The translations under genes and the position numbers were made by a program. This document shows, piece after piece, positions 37,881 to 46,601 of a stretch of DNA of 64,000 nucleotides. Source of the DNA: Pseudochryseolinea flava. Lineage in GTDB: Bacteria > Bacteroidota > Bacteroidia > Cytophagales > Cyclobacteriaceae. A model generated the notes under the pieces. It searched no databases, was not told the origin of the DNA, and was given only the letters and a program-made list of their open reading frames with translations. How positions within the stretch are numbered: position 1 is the first letter of the stretch; every line of letters begins with the position of its first letter. The stretch spans positions 1-64,000 of the forward strand of contig NZ_QMFY01000021.1 of NCBI RefSeq assembly GCF_003286915.1, given 5' to 3'.

Positions 37881-39034
37881 CTCAAAATTGTGATTTTTCC
37901 CTTTTGACTAATCAATGCGCCGTCAATCGACTTCGCTCGAAGGGTATAAGGATAAGCACCACTGGGAAGCATGGAGCCATTTAATGCTACACCGCGCCAA
38001 CCAGATTGCTGCATATTAATTAACGACGTGGTTTCAAAAACAATGAAACCTTGGCGATTGAACACTACCAGATGAAAATCATCTTCTACCAGATAATCAC
38101 CAAAAGCTTTGATGGATTGGTTCACCGTGTTAGTAGCGTTTGGCGAAAGTGTTGTAGAAATATACTGCTGAGAATCTTCTCTCACTGGCGAAGTCCTTGC
38201 CAAGGCAAGCATAAAAATATTTCCAGTAGCACCTTCTGCTGAAATAATATTAGACCACCGACCACTCTCGGCAATTTGTTCAGTAGCGAGCAGAGAAAAA
38301 GCATCATCAAAATTATTACCCTGGATAAGCATAACTTTATCGCTGCTCATATCGTCATGTTCATAAGTAGCCGAAACGGGTGAAGAAAAAAAAGTACCCG
38401 ATACTGTTTCGCGTTTCCAATAGAATTTTTCACACACGTCCGTGTATCCACTAATCGACACATTGGGCATATCAATCATTAGTTCGAGGCTAATACGAGG
38501 CGAAATTCCAGAAACATCCAATAGTTCGAACGGTCGATATAGATCACCTTTACCAACTGGGAAAAATTTGTAACCTACGCCTTCCTGCGTCAACGCGCCG
38601 GAGATATAACTTTGTTCAGAACCACCGACAATCTTTGCATGTGCTTCAAGGGACAAGCTTCCGCCCTGGGAAAATTGCACAATTCCTTCTTCCAACGTCA
38701 GCAAGTTTTTAACATGAACTTTATCTTCAAAAATCTTAACCCCTCCACCGCTAATCCGTAAACGTTCAAATGGCTGATCGTTAATCTTCACAGATTGGGC
38801 GTCTCCGCCGACCAAAGCAAGTATACCCGTTCCATGATATACCCCTTTGTTTATCCAATCTCCCCCAGCTTCCACCAGCCCATTGTTCTCAAAGTATCCT
38901 TCATTACTAACCTCTGCGGGAAGATGAATCATTCCTTCGTTTGCAACATATATGGACGTGCCATTAAACACCGTTTGTGCACACAATGGACATGCAAGAA
39001 AAAATAATATGACAGACATAAATTTCATCATCAT
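37877..39034 (-). CDS. Secreted protein with type B T9SS (gliding-type) C-terminal domain
   Basis: A 385-residue protein with a signal peptide (after the MMMKFM start, ending PLCAQ), a beta-helix-like middle of short strands (LPAEVSNEGYFENNGLVEAGG, INKGVYHGTG, GGDAQSV) and a C-terminal domain matching type B sorting signals: ISTTLSPNATNTVN, DDFHLVVFNRQGFIVFET, QSGWRGVALNGSMLPSGAYPY and QKGKITILR. Type B cargo is usually exported and held with the help of the PorP/SprF protein encoded next door. It overlaps both neighbours by 4 nt. Binding target unknown. Confidence 0.85.
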   Translation of the reverse strand: MMMKFMSVILFFLACPLCAQTVFNGTSIYVANEGMIHLPAEVSNEGYFENNGLVEAGGDWINKGVYHGTGILALVGGDAQSVKINDQPFERLRISGGGVKIFEDKVHVKNLLTLEEGIVQFSQGGSLSLEAHAKIVGGSEQSYISGALTQEGVGYKFFPVGKGDLYRPFELLDVSGISPRISLELMIDMPNVSISGYTDVCEKFYWKRETVSGTFFSSPVSATYEHDDMSSDKVMLIQGNNFDDAFSLLATEQIAESGRWSNIISAEGATGNIFMLALARTSPVREDSQQYISTTLSPNATNTVNQSIKAFGDYLVEDDFHLVVFNRQGFIVFETTSLINMQQSGWRGVALNGSMLPSGAYPYTLRAKSIDGALISQKGKITILR

Positions 39035-40329
39035 GGCTGATATTGAATTTTCACACCGTACACACGATGATTGGCTTCGGAAGGCCTGTTCGCCGCTGCC
39101 GTCGGATTCAGCGTTACTTCGACACGATAGGTGTATGCATTGTTATCGATAATCTGTCGACTATTGAAAGCCGTAAATGTTTGGCTCCTCACTGTCGATG
39201 CATTACCTGTCGTCGTCCAGTTAATGATTTCCTCATTAGAAGAACCAATGGACTTTCGCAGCAAACGAATTTGAATATTGGCAGCCTCACGATCCATATA
39301 GTGCAACGCCACTTGTTGTAATGTTGCGCCATGCGGAAGGTTAATCGGTGCGATTAGCGTACCGCCTTCTGCCCTGCTGTGTATGGTGACAAAACTATCG
39401 TCACTCTCGAAGATGGTCATATTATGCTTATCAGCTTTACCATCGGGCTTCAAGATTGTGAAGGCAGACGGATCGATCGTGTAAAACTGTGCTGCATTTA
39501 AAGTGAAAACGTTATGCGCAACCCACTGCGTACCATCCCACATCAAAAGTTTTCCATTGTCGGCAGTCGTGAGCTTAGCGTTATGAATCGGGTTGCCTTG
39601 AATTTTTGTCACCGCGGTGGCATTAATCATCCCAGATGCGTCGCCATTAAGAATTAATCCGCCGAGATTTTGCGTGCTCGTAAGCGTACCTTCCGTGATG
39701 CGGAGCTCATTGTTTACCAGCTGCATATTATTAATCGTCTCGTTGGATGTGGAGTTGTCACCAACAACTGCGGCCATCCATTGCGATCCACTCCACATTA
39801 AGGATTTCCCTGCGTCCGCAACACTAAGTTTATTGCTGGCGATAGCATTACCTTGAATGCTATTGACTACTGTCTTGCTCAGCGTTCCTGCCGCGTCACC
39901 TGTTACTTGAAGCGAACTTAAACTTTGTGTATATACCTTACCTGCTTCGTTGATACGAATGTCATTGCCAACCAATTGAACTTGCGTGATTACCTCATTC
40001 GTGATGGAATTATCGATCACATTTGCTGAACCAGTAGCCCAAGCGTTGTTTTTCCAAACGAATACTTCTTTTAGATTCTGATCAAAAACCATGAGACCAT
40101 CGTCGCCGGGTGATTTTGTCTGTATCGCTAGTCGTTGTGCTGTGGTAAGCTGTGGTAGTAAGAAGCCTTGATCTTTATTTTCAGGATTGAGTTGTAGAAT
40201 AGCATTGGGCTTGTTGTCTTTTGCACCGATGACCACAGACCGTAGCGTCGACGTTGACTGAGCCGTAATCGTCAATGCGCTGCCGAGCATTAGCAGTGTT
40301 AGGTTGATCCGCCAGAAAGGATGTAACAT
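39031..40329 (-). CDS. Secreted repeat protein of unknown function, first gene of the porP operon
   Basis: A 432-residue protein with a signal peptide (ending TITAQ). The opening region (NAILQLNPENKDQGFLLPQL ... LAIQTKSPGDDGLMVFDQ) is a pattern common in Bacteroidetes surface proteins that resemble tail-fibre tips. Two internal repeats of roughly 80 residues follow (LVGNDIRINEAG ... GKSLMWSGSQWMA and LVNNELRITEGT ... GKLLMWDGTQWVA), then a beta-sandwich C-terminal half. Its stop overlaps the next gene (ATGA), so it forms one operon with the type B cargo and PorP/SprF. No enzyme motif is visible; a surface fibre or adhesin role is a guess. Confidence 0.8.
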   Translation of the reverse strand: MLHPFWRINLTLLMLGSALTITAQSTSTLRSVVIGAKDNKPNAILQLNPENKDQGFLLPQLTTAQRLAIQTKSPGDDGLMVFDQNLKEVFVWKNNAWATGSANVIDNSITNEVITQVQLVGNDIRINEAGKVYTQSLSSLQVTGDAAGTLSKTVVNSIQGNAIASNKLSVADAGKSLMWSGSQWMAAVVGDNSTSNETINNMQLVNNELRITEGTLTSTQNLGGLILNGDASGMINATAVTKIQGNPIHNAKLTTADNGKLLMWDGTQWVAHNVFTLNAAQFYTIDPSAFTILKPDGKADKHNMTIFESDDSFVTIHSRAEGGTLIAPINLPHGATLQQVALHYMDREAANIQIRLLRKSIGSSNEEIINWTTTGNASTVRSQTFTAFNSRQIIDNNAYTYRVEVTLNPTAAANRPSEANHRVYGVKIQYQP

Positions 40330-40752
40330 TTAACTAGGTTTAAAGGTTGGTCACTTAAATGATGCTAAACTGATACCAGGAAAATAAGCAACCGATGAGG
40401 CGTTCATGCTACAAAAGCTGTCCGGTTATTAAACTGATTCCCATGTCTTTGAGGCGATATGAGTGTATTGTTCCCCCAACGCAGATTCAGTCGTTCAAGA
40501 GAGCGATGTAACATTTCACACGATTTACGCAAATTATGCGGCGAGTATAGGATATGGAGCGATGAGAACTTGAATCAATTACACACCGCGTCTAGCCCAG
40601 CAGTTGTATGGAGATCCAATTTTTTAATCACCAAGTTTCCTTACGTCAAATCACCAAAAACATTTTATCGGGCTTGCATCGCAAATGATAAACTTGTTAT
40701 CTTAAATAATCTTTCACGTGCGATACACCTGAATGATTAAACAATTTTATCC
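40330..40752. other. 423-bp intergenic region between divergent genes
   Basis: Divergent control region for the porP-like operon (minus) and the receiver gene (plus). A 93-codon plus-strand open frame (40459-40740) is present but its composition (Arg/Ser rich, no family pattern, no signal) does not look coding. No hairpin, repeat or RNA gene was recognised. Confidence 0.5.
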
Positions 40753-41154
40753 TTGAGCAAGAATATTTTACTCGTCGACGACGAAGTGATCACCAACGTT
40801 GTGCACAAATCAGTATTGAATCGCAGTGGGTCATTTGGATACATTGAAAGCGTGTTGAATGGCCGGCAAGCGTTAGAATTTCTGGAACGTGCAATTACCG
40901 AGAACAAACCTCTACCCGACTATATTTTTCTCGATATCAATATGCCCGTGATGAATGGATTTGACTTTCTTCAAGACATCAATAATCATTTTGCGATTGA
41001 CCACGAAAAAATGAAAATCATCATGCTTAGCTCGTCGATCGATCCACGCGATAAGATACGCGCACGCGAGTTGGGTGCCGATGATTTCATCTGCAAGCCG
41101 TTAGGACCACCCGATTTGCAGCGAATATTTTCGGATGCTGAGCCGCAGCGATAA
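40753..41154 (+). CDS. Single-domain response regulator with a TTG start
   Basis: A 133-residue receiver domain. The acidic pocket is LLVDDEV, the phospho-acceptor Asp is in IFLDINMP, the switch Ser in MLSSSID and the Lys in ICKPLGPPD. There is no output domain. The start is a TTG at 40753: a stop codon lies four codons upstream in frame and the next ATG would remove the whole first half. It precedes the PAS kinase gene by about 160 bp on the same strand and is its probable partner. Confidence 0.9.
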   Translation: MSKNILLVDDEVITNVVHKSVLNRSGSFGYIESVLNGRQALEFLERAITENKPLPDYIFLDINMPVMNGFDFLQDINNHFAIDHEKMKIIMLSSSIDPRDKIRARELGADDFICKPLGPPDLQRIFSDAEPQR

Positions 41155-41315
41155 CGTAATCCGGCCCATATACTCGTAAATTGAAGAGCGTAGTGGCCTT
41201 TTTTGCCGCAAGGAAGATTCATGCGGTGTCGTGACCAAAATAAATCCGTTGGCACAAGATTTTATCAACCCAGCAGCTGAGTACATTGCATGATAATCAG
41301 CACCAGCTGACGAAT

Positions 41316-43748
41316 ATGACACCGGATATCATTCCTCCCGAATCGGATGCTGCAAAAGCCATTCTCCAAGTGGACATGCTGAAGCAATTATCGCTGGCTG
41401 AACAACAGCGGCATGCATTACAGCACGAACTTGATACACTCAAGGAGAGATTTCGATACTTGCATCAAGCAACGCAAGATGCCGTTTGGGAATGGGACTT
41501 GTTGAAGAATGTTGGGTGGTACGGCGACGGTCTACACCAACTCTTTGGCTATACGCCAGAAACGCTCGGGGACGGGATTCAATTTTGGTATAATTCAATT
41601 CACCCATCTGACAAGGATCGGGTTTTAAACGGAATACATGCTGTTATCGATAGCGGCGAAAAAAACTGGCGCGACCGGTATCGGTTTAAGCGAGCCGATG
41701 ATTCTTACGCTTGGGTTCTTGACAGAGGATATGTAATTCATGATGCAGCGGGCGTCGCCGTGAAAATGATTGGCTCGATGCAGGATGTTACAGTCGAAAT
41801 AGAAGCCAAGGAAGCGCTTCGTGAAAGTGAAGAGAAGTTCAGGGGAGCGTTTGATCAACTTGCTGTGGGCATCTCGATCGCAGATCCTAGCGGAAATTTC
41901 TTGTCGGTAAACAAAGCATACCCAAACATCTTTGGATACAGCGAAGCAGAGCTGACGTCAAAAAAAATCTCCGACCTTTCCCATCCTGACGAATTGGAAG
42001 GTGATCGAAGGATTATTCAAGATCTATTATCTGGCCGACAGCAAATGGTCGCAAGGGAAAAGCGATACATTCATCAATCAGGAAAAATTATTTGGGGACG
42101 TGTTTTCGGAACTGTCATTTACGATGCATACGGGAAACCCAAGTACATCGTCGGTGTATTGGAGGACATCACTGAACAGCGTCAGGTCGTTCAAGCACTC
42201 AGGGCGAATGAAGAACGCCTGCGCCTGGTCATTGACGCCGCAAAAATAGGTACATGGAACTACGATCCTCTCACTGGCATTGTGATGTGGGATGATCGCT
42301 GCAAGGCAATGTTTGGCATGCGACCAGAGGATCCTATTGACTATGCCGAATTTCTTTTGCGTGTACATCCCGAAGATCGAGAACGCGCCGACCGTGCAAA
42401 CCAAAATGCAATTAAAGGACTCGACAATGGTGAGTATGATTTAGAGTATCGTACGATCGGAAAATACGATCAAAAAATCCGTTGGGTTCGCGCGAAAGGA
42501 CGCAGCTACAAAGATGAAACGGGCACGACGGTTCTTTATACAGGCACCACGATCGACATCACCGAAGAAAAAGAACGAACACAAAAATTACAGGAGCAAG
42601 AAGAACGTTTCCGTTTGCTTGCAACAAGCATACCCCAAATTGTATGGACTACCGACGAGCACGGCATCGTTGATTACATGTCAGAGAAATGGGTGCAGTA
42701 TACCGGCCATGTTCCAACGTATGAAAAATTCAGCTTCCGTACCTTGATGCATCCCGACGATCTAGAGCGTGTGATACCCGCTTGGAATGAATGTATGCGA
42801 AAAGGAATTACCTTCCGTATGGAATACCGTCTGCGGAATATCCATACGAATGAGTATCGTTGGTTTGATTGTACGACGGCACCGTTGATGGGCCAGCAAG
42901 GAAAGGTCGTGAAATGGATTGGATCTGCCACCGACGTACATGACCAAAAGATGGTAGAACTGCATTTGGAGCAGAAAGTTGCTGAACGAACGAAGGAACT
43001 CGTTCAATCCAATCAGCAACTTGAAAAGTCTAACGCCGAACTTGAACAGTATGCATATGTTACCTCGCATGATCTAAAAGAACCACTTCGTAAGATCCGT
43101 ACATACAGCAACCTGATCACAACAAAGTTCCATTCGCAACTCGCGCCAGATGTTCAGCATTACTTTACCAAGATTGAATCCGCTTCGTTCAGAATGACAG
43201 CGCTGATCGATGACTTGCTAAAATACTCCCAGCTATCGACGACGGAAACGCCTTTCATTGAAGTCGATATGAATGAAATTGTTGCCAGGATTGCAGCCGA
43301 ATTCGATGACACGCTTAAGCAAAAAGAAATAACCATCGACGTGGCGCCACTGCCAACATTGCAAGCCATCCCGATTCACCTCCATCAGCTTTTCCTCAAC
43401 CTTTTTAGCAATGCAATCAAGTTTTCAAAACAGGATATACCGAACAATATCACGATTACATCGTCCCTGCTCTCTGCAGAGGAAAAAAACAGTTATCCAT
43501 CACTGACGAATGCTGGCGACCACTACAAAATCCAATTCAAAGATAACGGCATCGGATTTTCGCAGCAGTATGCTGAGCAGGTCTTCAATATCTTTCAACG
43601 TTTACATAATCGAAAAGACTTTGAAGGCCATGGCATCGGACTAGCGTTGTGTCGAAAAATTGTACACAACCATCATGGCGTAATTTCAGTGACTAGCGAA
43701 GAACAGAAAGGCGCTACGTTTACTATTATTCTTCCGTCTGGTCAGTAG
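41316..43748 (+). CDS. Multi-PAS sensor histidine kinase
   Basis: About 810 residues from the ATG at 41316 (MTPDIIPPESDAAK); an in-frame TTG at 41286 would add ten residues. A helix is followed by four PAS/PAC units (about 40-165, 170-295, 300-425, 430-550), each ending in a PAC-like pattern such as MIGSMQDVTVE, IVGVLEDITEQ and YTGTTIDITEE. The HisKA domain has His in VTSHDLKEPLRK, and the ATPase domain has NLFSNAIKFS, DNGIGFSQQ and GHGIGLALCRKI. No membrane segment, so a cytoplasmic sensor. It is closely similar in plan to the kinase at 12125, but with one PAS fewer. Convergent with the permease gene. Confidence 0.95.
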   Translation: MTPDIIPPESDAAKAILQVDMLKQLSLAEQQRHALQHELDTLKERFRYLHQATQDAVWEWDLLKNVGWYGDGLHQLFGYTPETLGDGIQFWYNSIHPSDKDRVLNGIHAVIDSGEKNWRDRYRFKRADDSYAWVLDRGYVIHDAAGVAVKMIGSMQDVTVEIEAKEALRESEEKFRGAFDQLAVGISIADPSGNFLSVNKAYPNIFGYSEAELTSKKISDLSHPDELEGDRRIIQDLLSGRQQMVAREKRYIHQSGKIIWGRVFGTVIYDAYGKPKYIVGVLEDITEQRQVVQALRANEERLRLVIDAAKIGTWNYDPLTGIVMWDDRCKAMFGMRPEDPIDYAEFLLRVHPEDRERADRANQNAIKGLDNGEYDLEYRTIGKYDQKIRWVRAKGRSYKDETGTTVLYTGTTIDITEEKERTQKLQEQEERFRLLATSIPQIVWTTDEHGIVDYMSEKWVQYTGHVPTYEKFSFRTLMHPDDLERVIPAWNECMRKGITFRMEYRLRNIHTNEYRWFDCTTAPLMGQQGKVVKWIGSATDVHDQKMVELHLEQKVAERTKELVQSNQQLEKSNAELEQYAYVTSHDLKEPLRKIRTYSNLITTKFHSQLAPDVQHYFTKIESASFRMTALIDDLLKYSQLSTTETPFIEVDMNEIVARIAAEFDDTLKQKEITIDVAPLPTLQAIPIHLHQLFLNLFSNAIKFSKQDIPNNITITSSLLSAEEKNSYPSLTNAGDHYKIQFKDNGIGFSQQYAEQVFNIFQRLHNRKDFEGHGIGLALCRKIVHNHHGVISVTSEEQKGATFTIILPSGQ

Positions 43749-43751
43749 ACC

Positions 43752-44816
43752 TCACGTTGGACCATTAGATCTTCCGAGGATCAGCGATAGCGTTTTCCAT
43801 TTTGGATTGCGATCAGCTATGAGTTTAACGATGCCAACGAAAGGAACGAAAAGAATCATCCCCGCCATTCCCCAAACAACGCCACCAATAAATATCGCAA
43901 CCAACATTACGAGGGTGTTTACATTCAGTCGGTCACTGACAGCAATTGGAAAAATTACATTAGCCTCCAGGTATTGCACCAACGCAAAAATACCGACAAC
44001 ACCAATCGGATACCACATCGAATCGTACGTAATCCAGGCCATGGCCATTGGCAATAATGAACCCACGATAATGCCTACATAGGGAATAAAAGTTAAGATC
44101 GATGCTATGAATCCAAATAAGATGGCATGTGGCACACCTAGTAAAAGAAGACCGACACTATTTAAACTCCCAACAACAATATAAACGATTGCCATCCCTT
44201 TGATGAAAGCATAATACGTCTGAATCGTTTCCAGGATAATGCTGTGCAAAACTTCTTCTTTCTCTCCAGAAAAAAGCCGCACAAGAATTTTCATCCATTG
44301 CCGACGATAATACAATATAAACACAGCGTACACTGGAATGATAATCATCAATACAAATGAAAAAGTAGATGCCGAAATTGTCCCGCGAATAAAACCAAGC
44401 AAATCTGACCCCGACTGATCAACGATCTTTGTCACAAGTCGGTGTTGCTGCTCTTGCCCGATCCCAAATACTTCTACACTTTTGCTAAGGATCGTTATGG
44501 CATCAACGAGCTTGGATTGAATGGTGGACCACTCTCCTAGAAATTCCACAAATTGATAGATCAGCAATCCAACCACGAGCAGCCCAAGCAGTACCAAAAA
44601 AAGTAGCGATATGATTATGGCAGATAGGCGTGTTAATCCCTTCGTTTCAAGCCATGCACATATTGGATAAAGCACGAAGCTAATCAACACCGCGAAGCTT
44701 ATTGGAACAAAAACAGTTCGGCCAAAATACAAAATGACACCACCGAACACGATGTATTGAAACACGCTCAGTAAAGACGTCTGCCGATTTAGAAGCGTGC
44801 GCGAGTTTAGCATCAT
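43752..44816 (-). CDS. AI-2E family transporter (PerM/TqsA-like permease)
   Basis: A 354-residue inner-membrane protein with about seven or eight hydrophobic segments, including two near the N-terminus (VFQYIVFGGVILYFG; FVPISFAVLISFVLYPICAWL) and a long C-terminal set (LIFIAVGSL-like IVYIVVGSLNSVGLLLLGVP, FIASILTFIPYVGIIVGSLLP, LVMLVAIFIGGVVWGMAGM). The PYVG and the GGxxWG region are typical of the UPF0118/AI-2E exporter family, whose members move small molecules or ions; actual AI-2 transport is shown for few. It is the last of three minus-strand genes (flavodoxin, dehydrogenase, permease), 10 bp after the dehydrogenase. Confidence 0.92.
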   Translation of the reverse strand: MMLNSRTLLNRQTSLLSVFQYIVFGGVILYFGRTVFVPISFAVLISFVLYPICAWLETKGLTRLSAIIISLLFLVLLGLLVVGLLIYQFVEFLGEWSTIQSKLVDAITILSKSVEVFGIGQEQQHRLVTKIVDQSGSDLLGFIRGTISASTFSFVLMIIIPVYAVFILYYRRQWMKILVRLFSGEKEEVLHSIILETIQTYYAFIKGMAIVYIVVGSLNSVGLLLLGVPHAILFGFIASILTFIPYVGIIVGSLLPMAMAWITYDSMWYPIGVVGIFALVQYLEANVIFPIAVSDRLNVNTLVMLVAIFIGGVVWGMAGMILFVPFVGIVKLIADRNPKWKTLSLILGRSNGPT

Positions 44817-44826
44817 GGTTTCAGAA

Positions 44827-45843
44827 TCAGTTTTGACGATTTGCCACTTCCGACTTCCAAACAGTCAACTCATTGCTACATGCAAGGTGGTTCGAAAAAC
44901 GATTAAGATTCTCAAGTGTCGTTCCGGCAATTTGTTCCACCGCATCTTGCGTTAAGAATCCCTGATGAGCCGTGATCAAGACATTCTTAAAACTTCTCAA
45001 TCGAATAAAATTTGCATCAAGACAGGATTCATTCGTATGATCTTCAAAGAAAAGCCCCCTTTCGAATTCATACACATCAAGGCAAGCACCGCCAAGATGA
45101 CCAGCAGCCAAGGATTCGATAAGGGCTACGGTATCAATAACTGCTCCGCGCGATGTATTGATAAGAATTGCACCGGCCTTCATGCGTTTCAAATTTTCAT
45201 GCGAGAACAAATGTTTCGTTTCGGCCTTAAGGGGACAATGGATTGAAATTACATCACACTCCGATAGCAGCGCTTGCAGCGTACCATACTGGACGCCTTT
45301 TTCAATCGCCTCTTGATTCGGCGCCGGATCATATGCCATCACCTTAGCGCCAAACCCTGTCATAATATTAGCGAATGCCCTACCAATTTTTCCAGTTCCA
45401 ATAACGCCGACTGTCTTTCCATGAATATCAAATCCCATGAGTGAATCAATGCGAAAATCTTGAAGCTGCATGAGAAGTTGCCCTTGAATAATTTTCCGGT
45501 TCACAGCCATGAGCATTGCCACGGCGTGTTCGGCTACAGAATTCGGCGAGTATTCAGGCACATGAGCAACGCGCATTCCCAACGTATTTGCCTTTTGAAT
45601 ATCAACATGATCATATCCCGCCGAACGTAGCAACACATAGCGTACGCCCAATCCATGCAGCATATCTAACACTGTCCCACTTCCATCATCAGATGTGAAT
45701 AATGAAACCGCGTCGTGACCTGAAGCCAGATGTACAGTCTCTTTTGTAAGCCTGCGCTCGGTAAAAAATAGCGCGTGATCCGTAGGCATCTTTATCAGTG
45801 CTGCCCTGTCATAAGATCTTGAACTGAATACTAAAACTTTCAT
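44827..45843 (-). CDS. D-2-hydroxyacid dehydrogenase, D-lactate-dehydrogenase-like
   Basis: A 338-residue NAD-dependent D-2-hydroxyacid dehydrogenase. The Rossmann motif VGVIGTGKIGRAF and the catalytic set (Arg in INTSRGAVIDT, Glu in the LDVYEFERG segment and His in LITAHQGFLT) are visible. The YEFERGLFFEDHT insertion and the HQGFLT ending are characteristic of fermentative D-lactate dehydrogenases (LdhA type), so reduction of pyruvate to D-lactate is the likely reaction. No signal peptide. Lies 24 bp after the flavodoxin gene, suggesting a redox-linked operon. Confidence 0.93.
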   Translation of the reverse strand: MKVLVFSSRSYDRAALIKMPTDHALFFTERRLTKETVHLASGHDAVSLFTSDDGSGTVLDMLHGLGVRYVLLRSAGYDHVDIQKANTLGMRVAHVPEYSPNSVAEHAVAMLMAVNRKIIQGQLLMQLQDFRIDSLMGFDIHGKTVGVIGTGKIGRAFANIMTGFGAKVMAYDPAPNQEAIEKGVQYGTLQALLSECDVISIHCPLKAETKHLFSHENLKRMKAGAILINTSRGAVIDTVALIESLAAGHLGGACLDVYEFERGLFFEDHTNESCLDANFIRLRSFKNVLITAHQGFLTQDAVEQIAGTTLENLNRFSNHLACSNELTVWKSEVANRQN

Positions 45844-45867
45844 AAACGTAATTTACAGACACCGACA

Positions 45868-46407
45868 TTATACTACCGCTACATAACTGCGCTCTTTCAC
45901 TAAGAACTCCTTTAGTTGTTCATGATATTTTATAACTTCTTCTGCTTCGATTCTGAATTGAGAGGTATGCTTCACGCTATCCTTTTGCGCAGCTGGAAGC
46001 AAATCATTTATCCAGAGTTCGATCATGTAACGCGGCGCGCTGTGGAGCAATGACGTGAGATACTTGTTAATTTTCTCCTTCTGGCCACGTTGCCCACCAC
46101 ACAAAGTGATAAAAGAGTACTGTTTAATATTTGACCGTTCGTTCAACAAGAACGACGTCATGGGCATAGCGATCTTTCCACCCCAAATAGGTGCGATCAC
46201 GATAACATGATCGTAGTTAAGCGGCCAATAGTGAATGGGCTTAATCTTAGGCTTGCGATTAAACAATAAGTCAAGGAAAATTGAAAATCCGTTCCGCGAC
46301 TTCACTGTTTCAATTTCTGCAATATCACACTGTAATTGTGTTTGAAGATACTTTGCAAGTTTTTCGTTATTTCGGGTAAACGAGTAGTAAACAATTAAGG
46401 ATTTCAT
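45868..46407 (-). CDS. Flavodoxin-family protein
   Basis: A 179-residue flavodoxin-fold protein. The FMN phosphate loop is at the N-terminus (LIVYYSFTRNNEKLA, a TxTGNT variant) and the second FMN loop resembles APIWGGKIAMPMTSFL. The middle strand FITLCGGQRGQ fits the third loop. Such long-chain flavodoxins serve as electron carriers or, with some relatives, NAD(P)H-quinone reductases. It is the first gene of a minus-strand trio with D-LDH and the permease, and is divergent from the P-type ATPase gene over about 190 bp. Confidence 0.88.
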   Translation of the reverse strand: MKSLIVYYSFTRNNEKLAKYLQTQLQCDIAEIETVKSRNGFSIFLDLLFNRKPKIKPIHYWPLNYDHVIVIAPIWGGKIAMPMTSFLLNERSNIKQYSFITLCGGQRGQKEKINKYLTSLLHSAPRYMIELWINDLLPAAQKDSVKHTSQFRIEAEEVIKYHEQLKEFLVKERSYVAVV

Positions 46408-46601
46408 AGGGGTGATTTTTTAGTTTTCGGGAGAGCCCAACAACGAATCAAAGAACACGAATACTGTGTTCAGATTTCCTGATTTATATCAGCACTTGCA
46501 AGTGATTATTGTCACATCAGTCTTAAACATCATCTTCACCTGACTTTCGTCACCATTTCCGTACGCTATTTATCTTTCCTTTATTGTTATATTTCATATC
46601 G

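Noticed and set aside
40459-40740. 93-codon plus-strand open frame in the intergenic region
   Set aside because: Composition is unlike a protein (Arg/Ser rich, no family pattern), and the region is a natural divergent promoter area.
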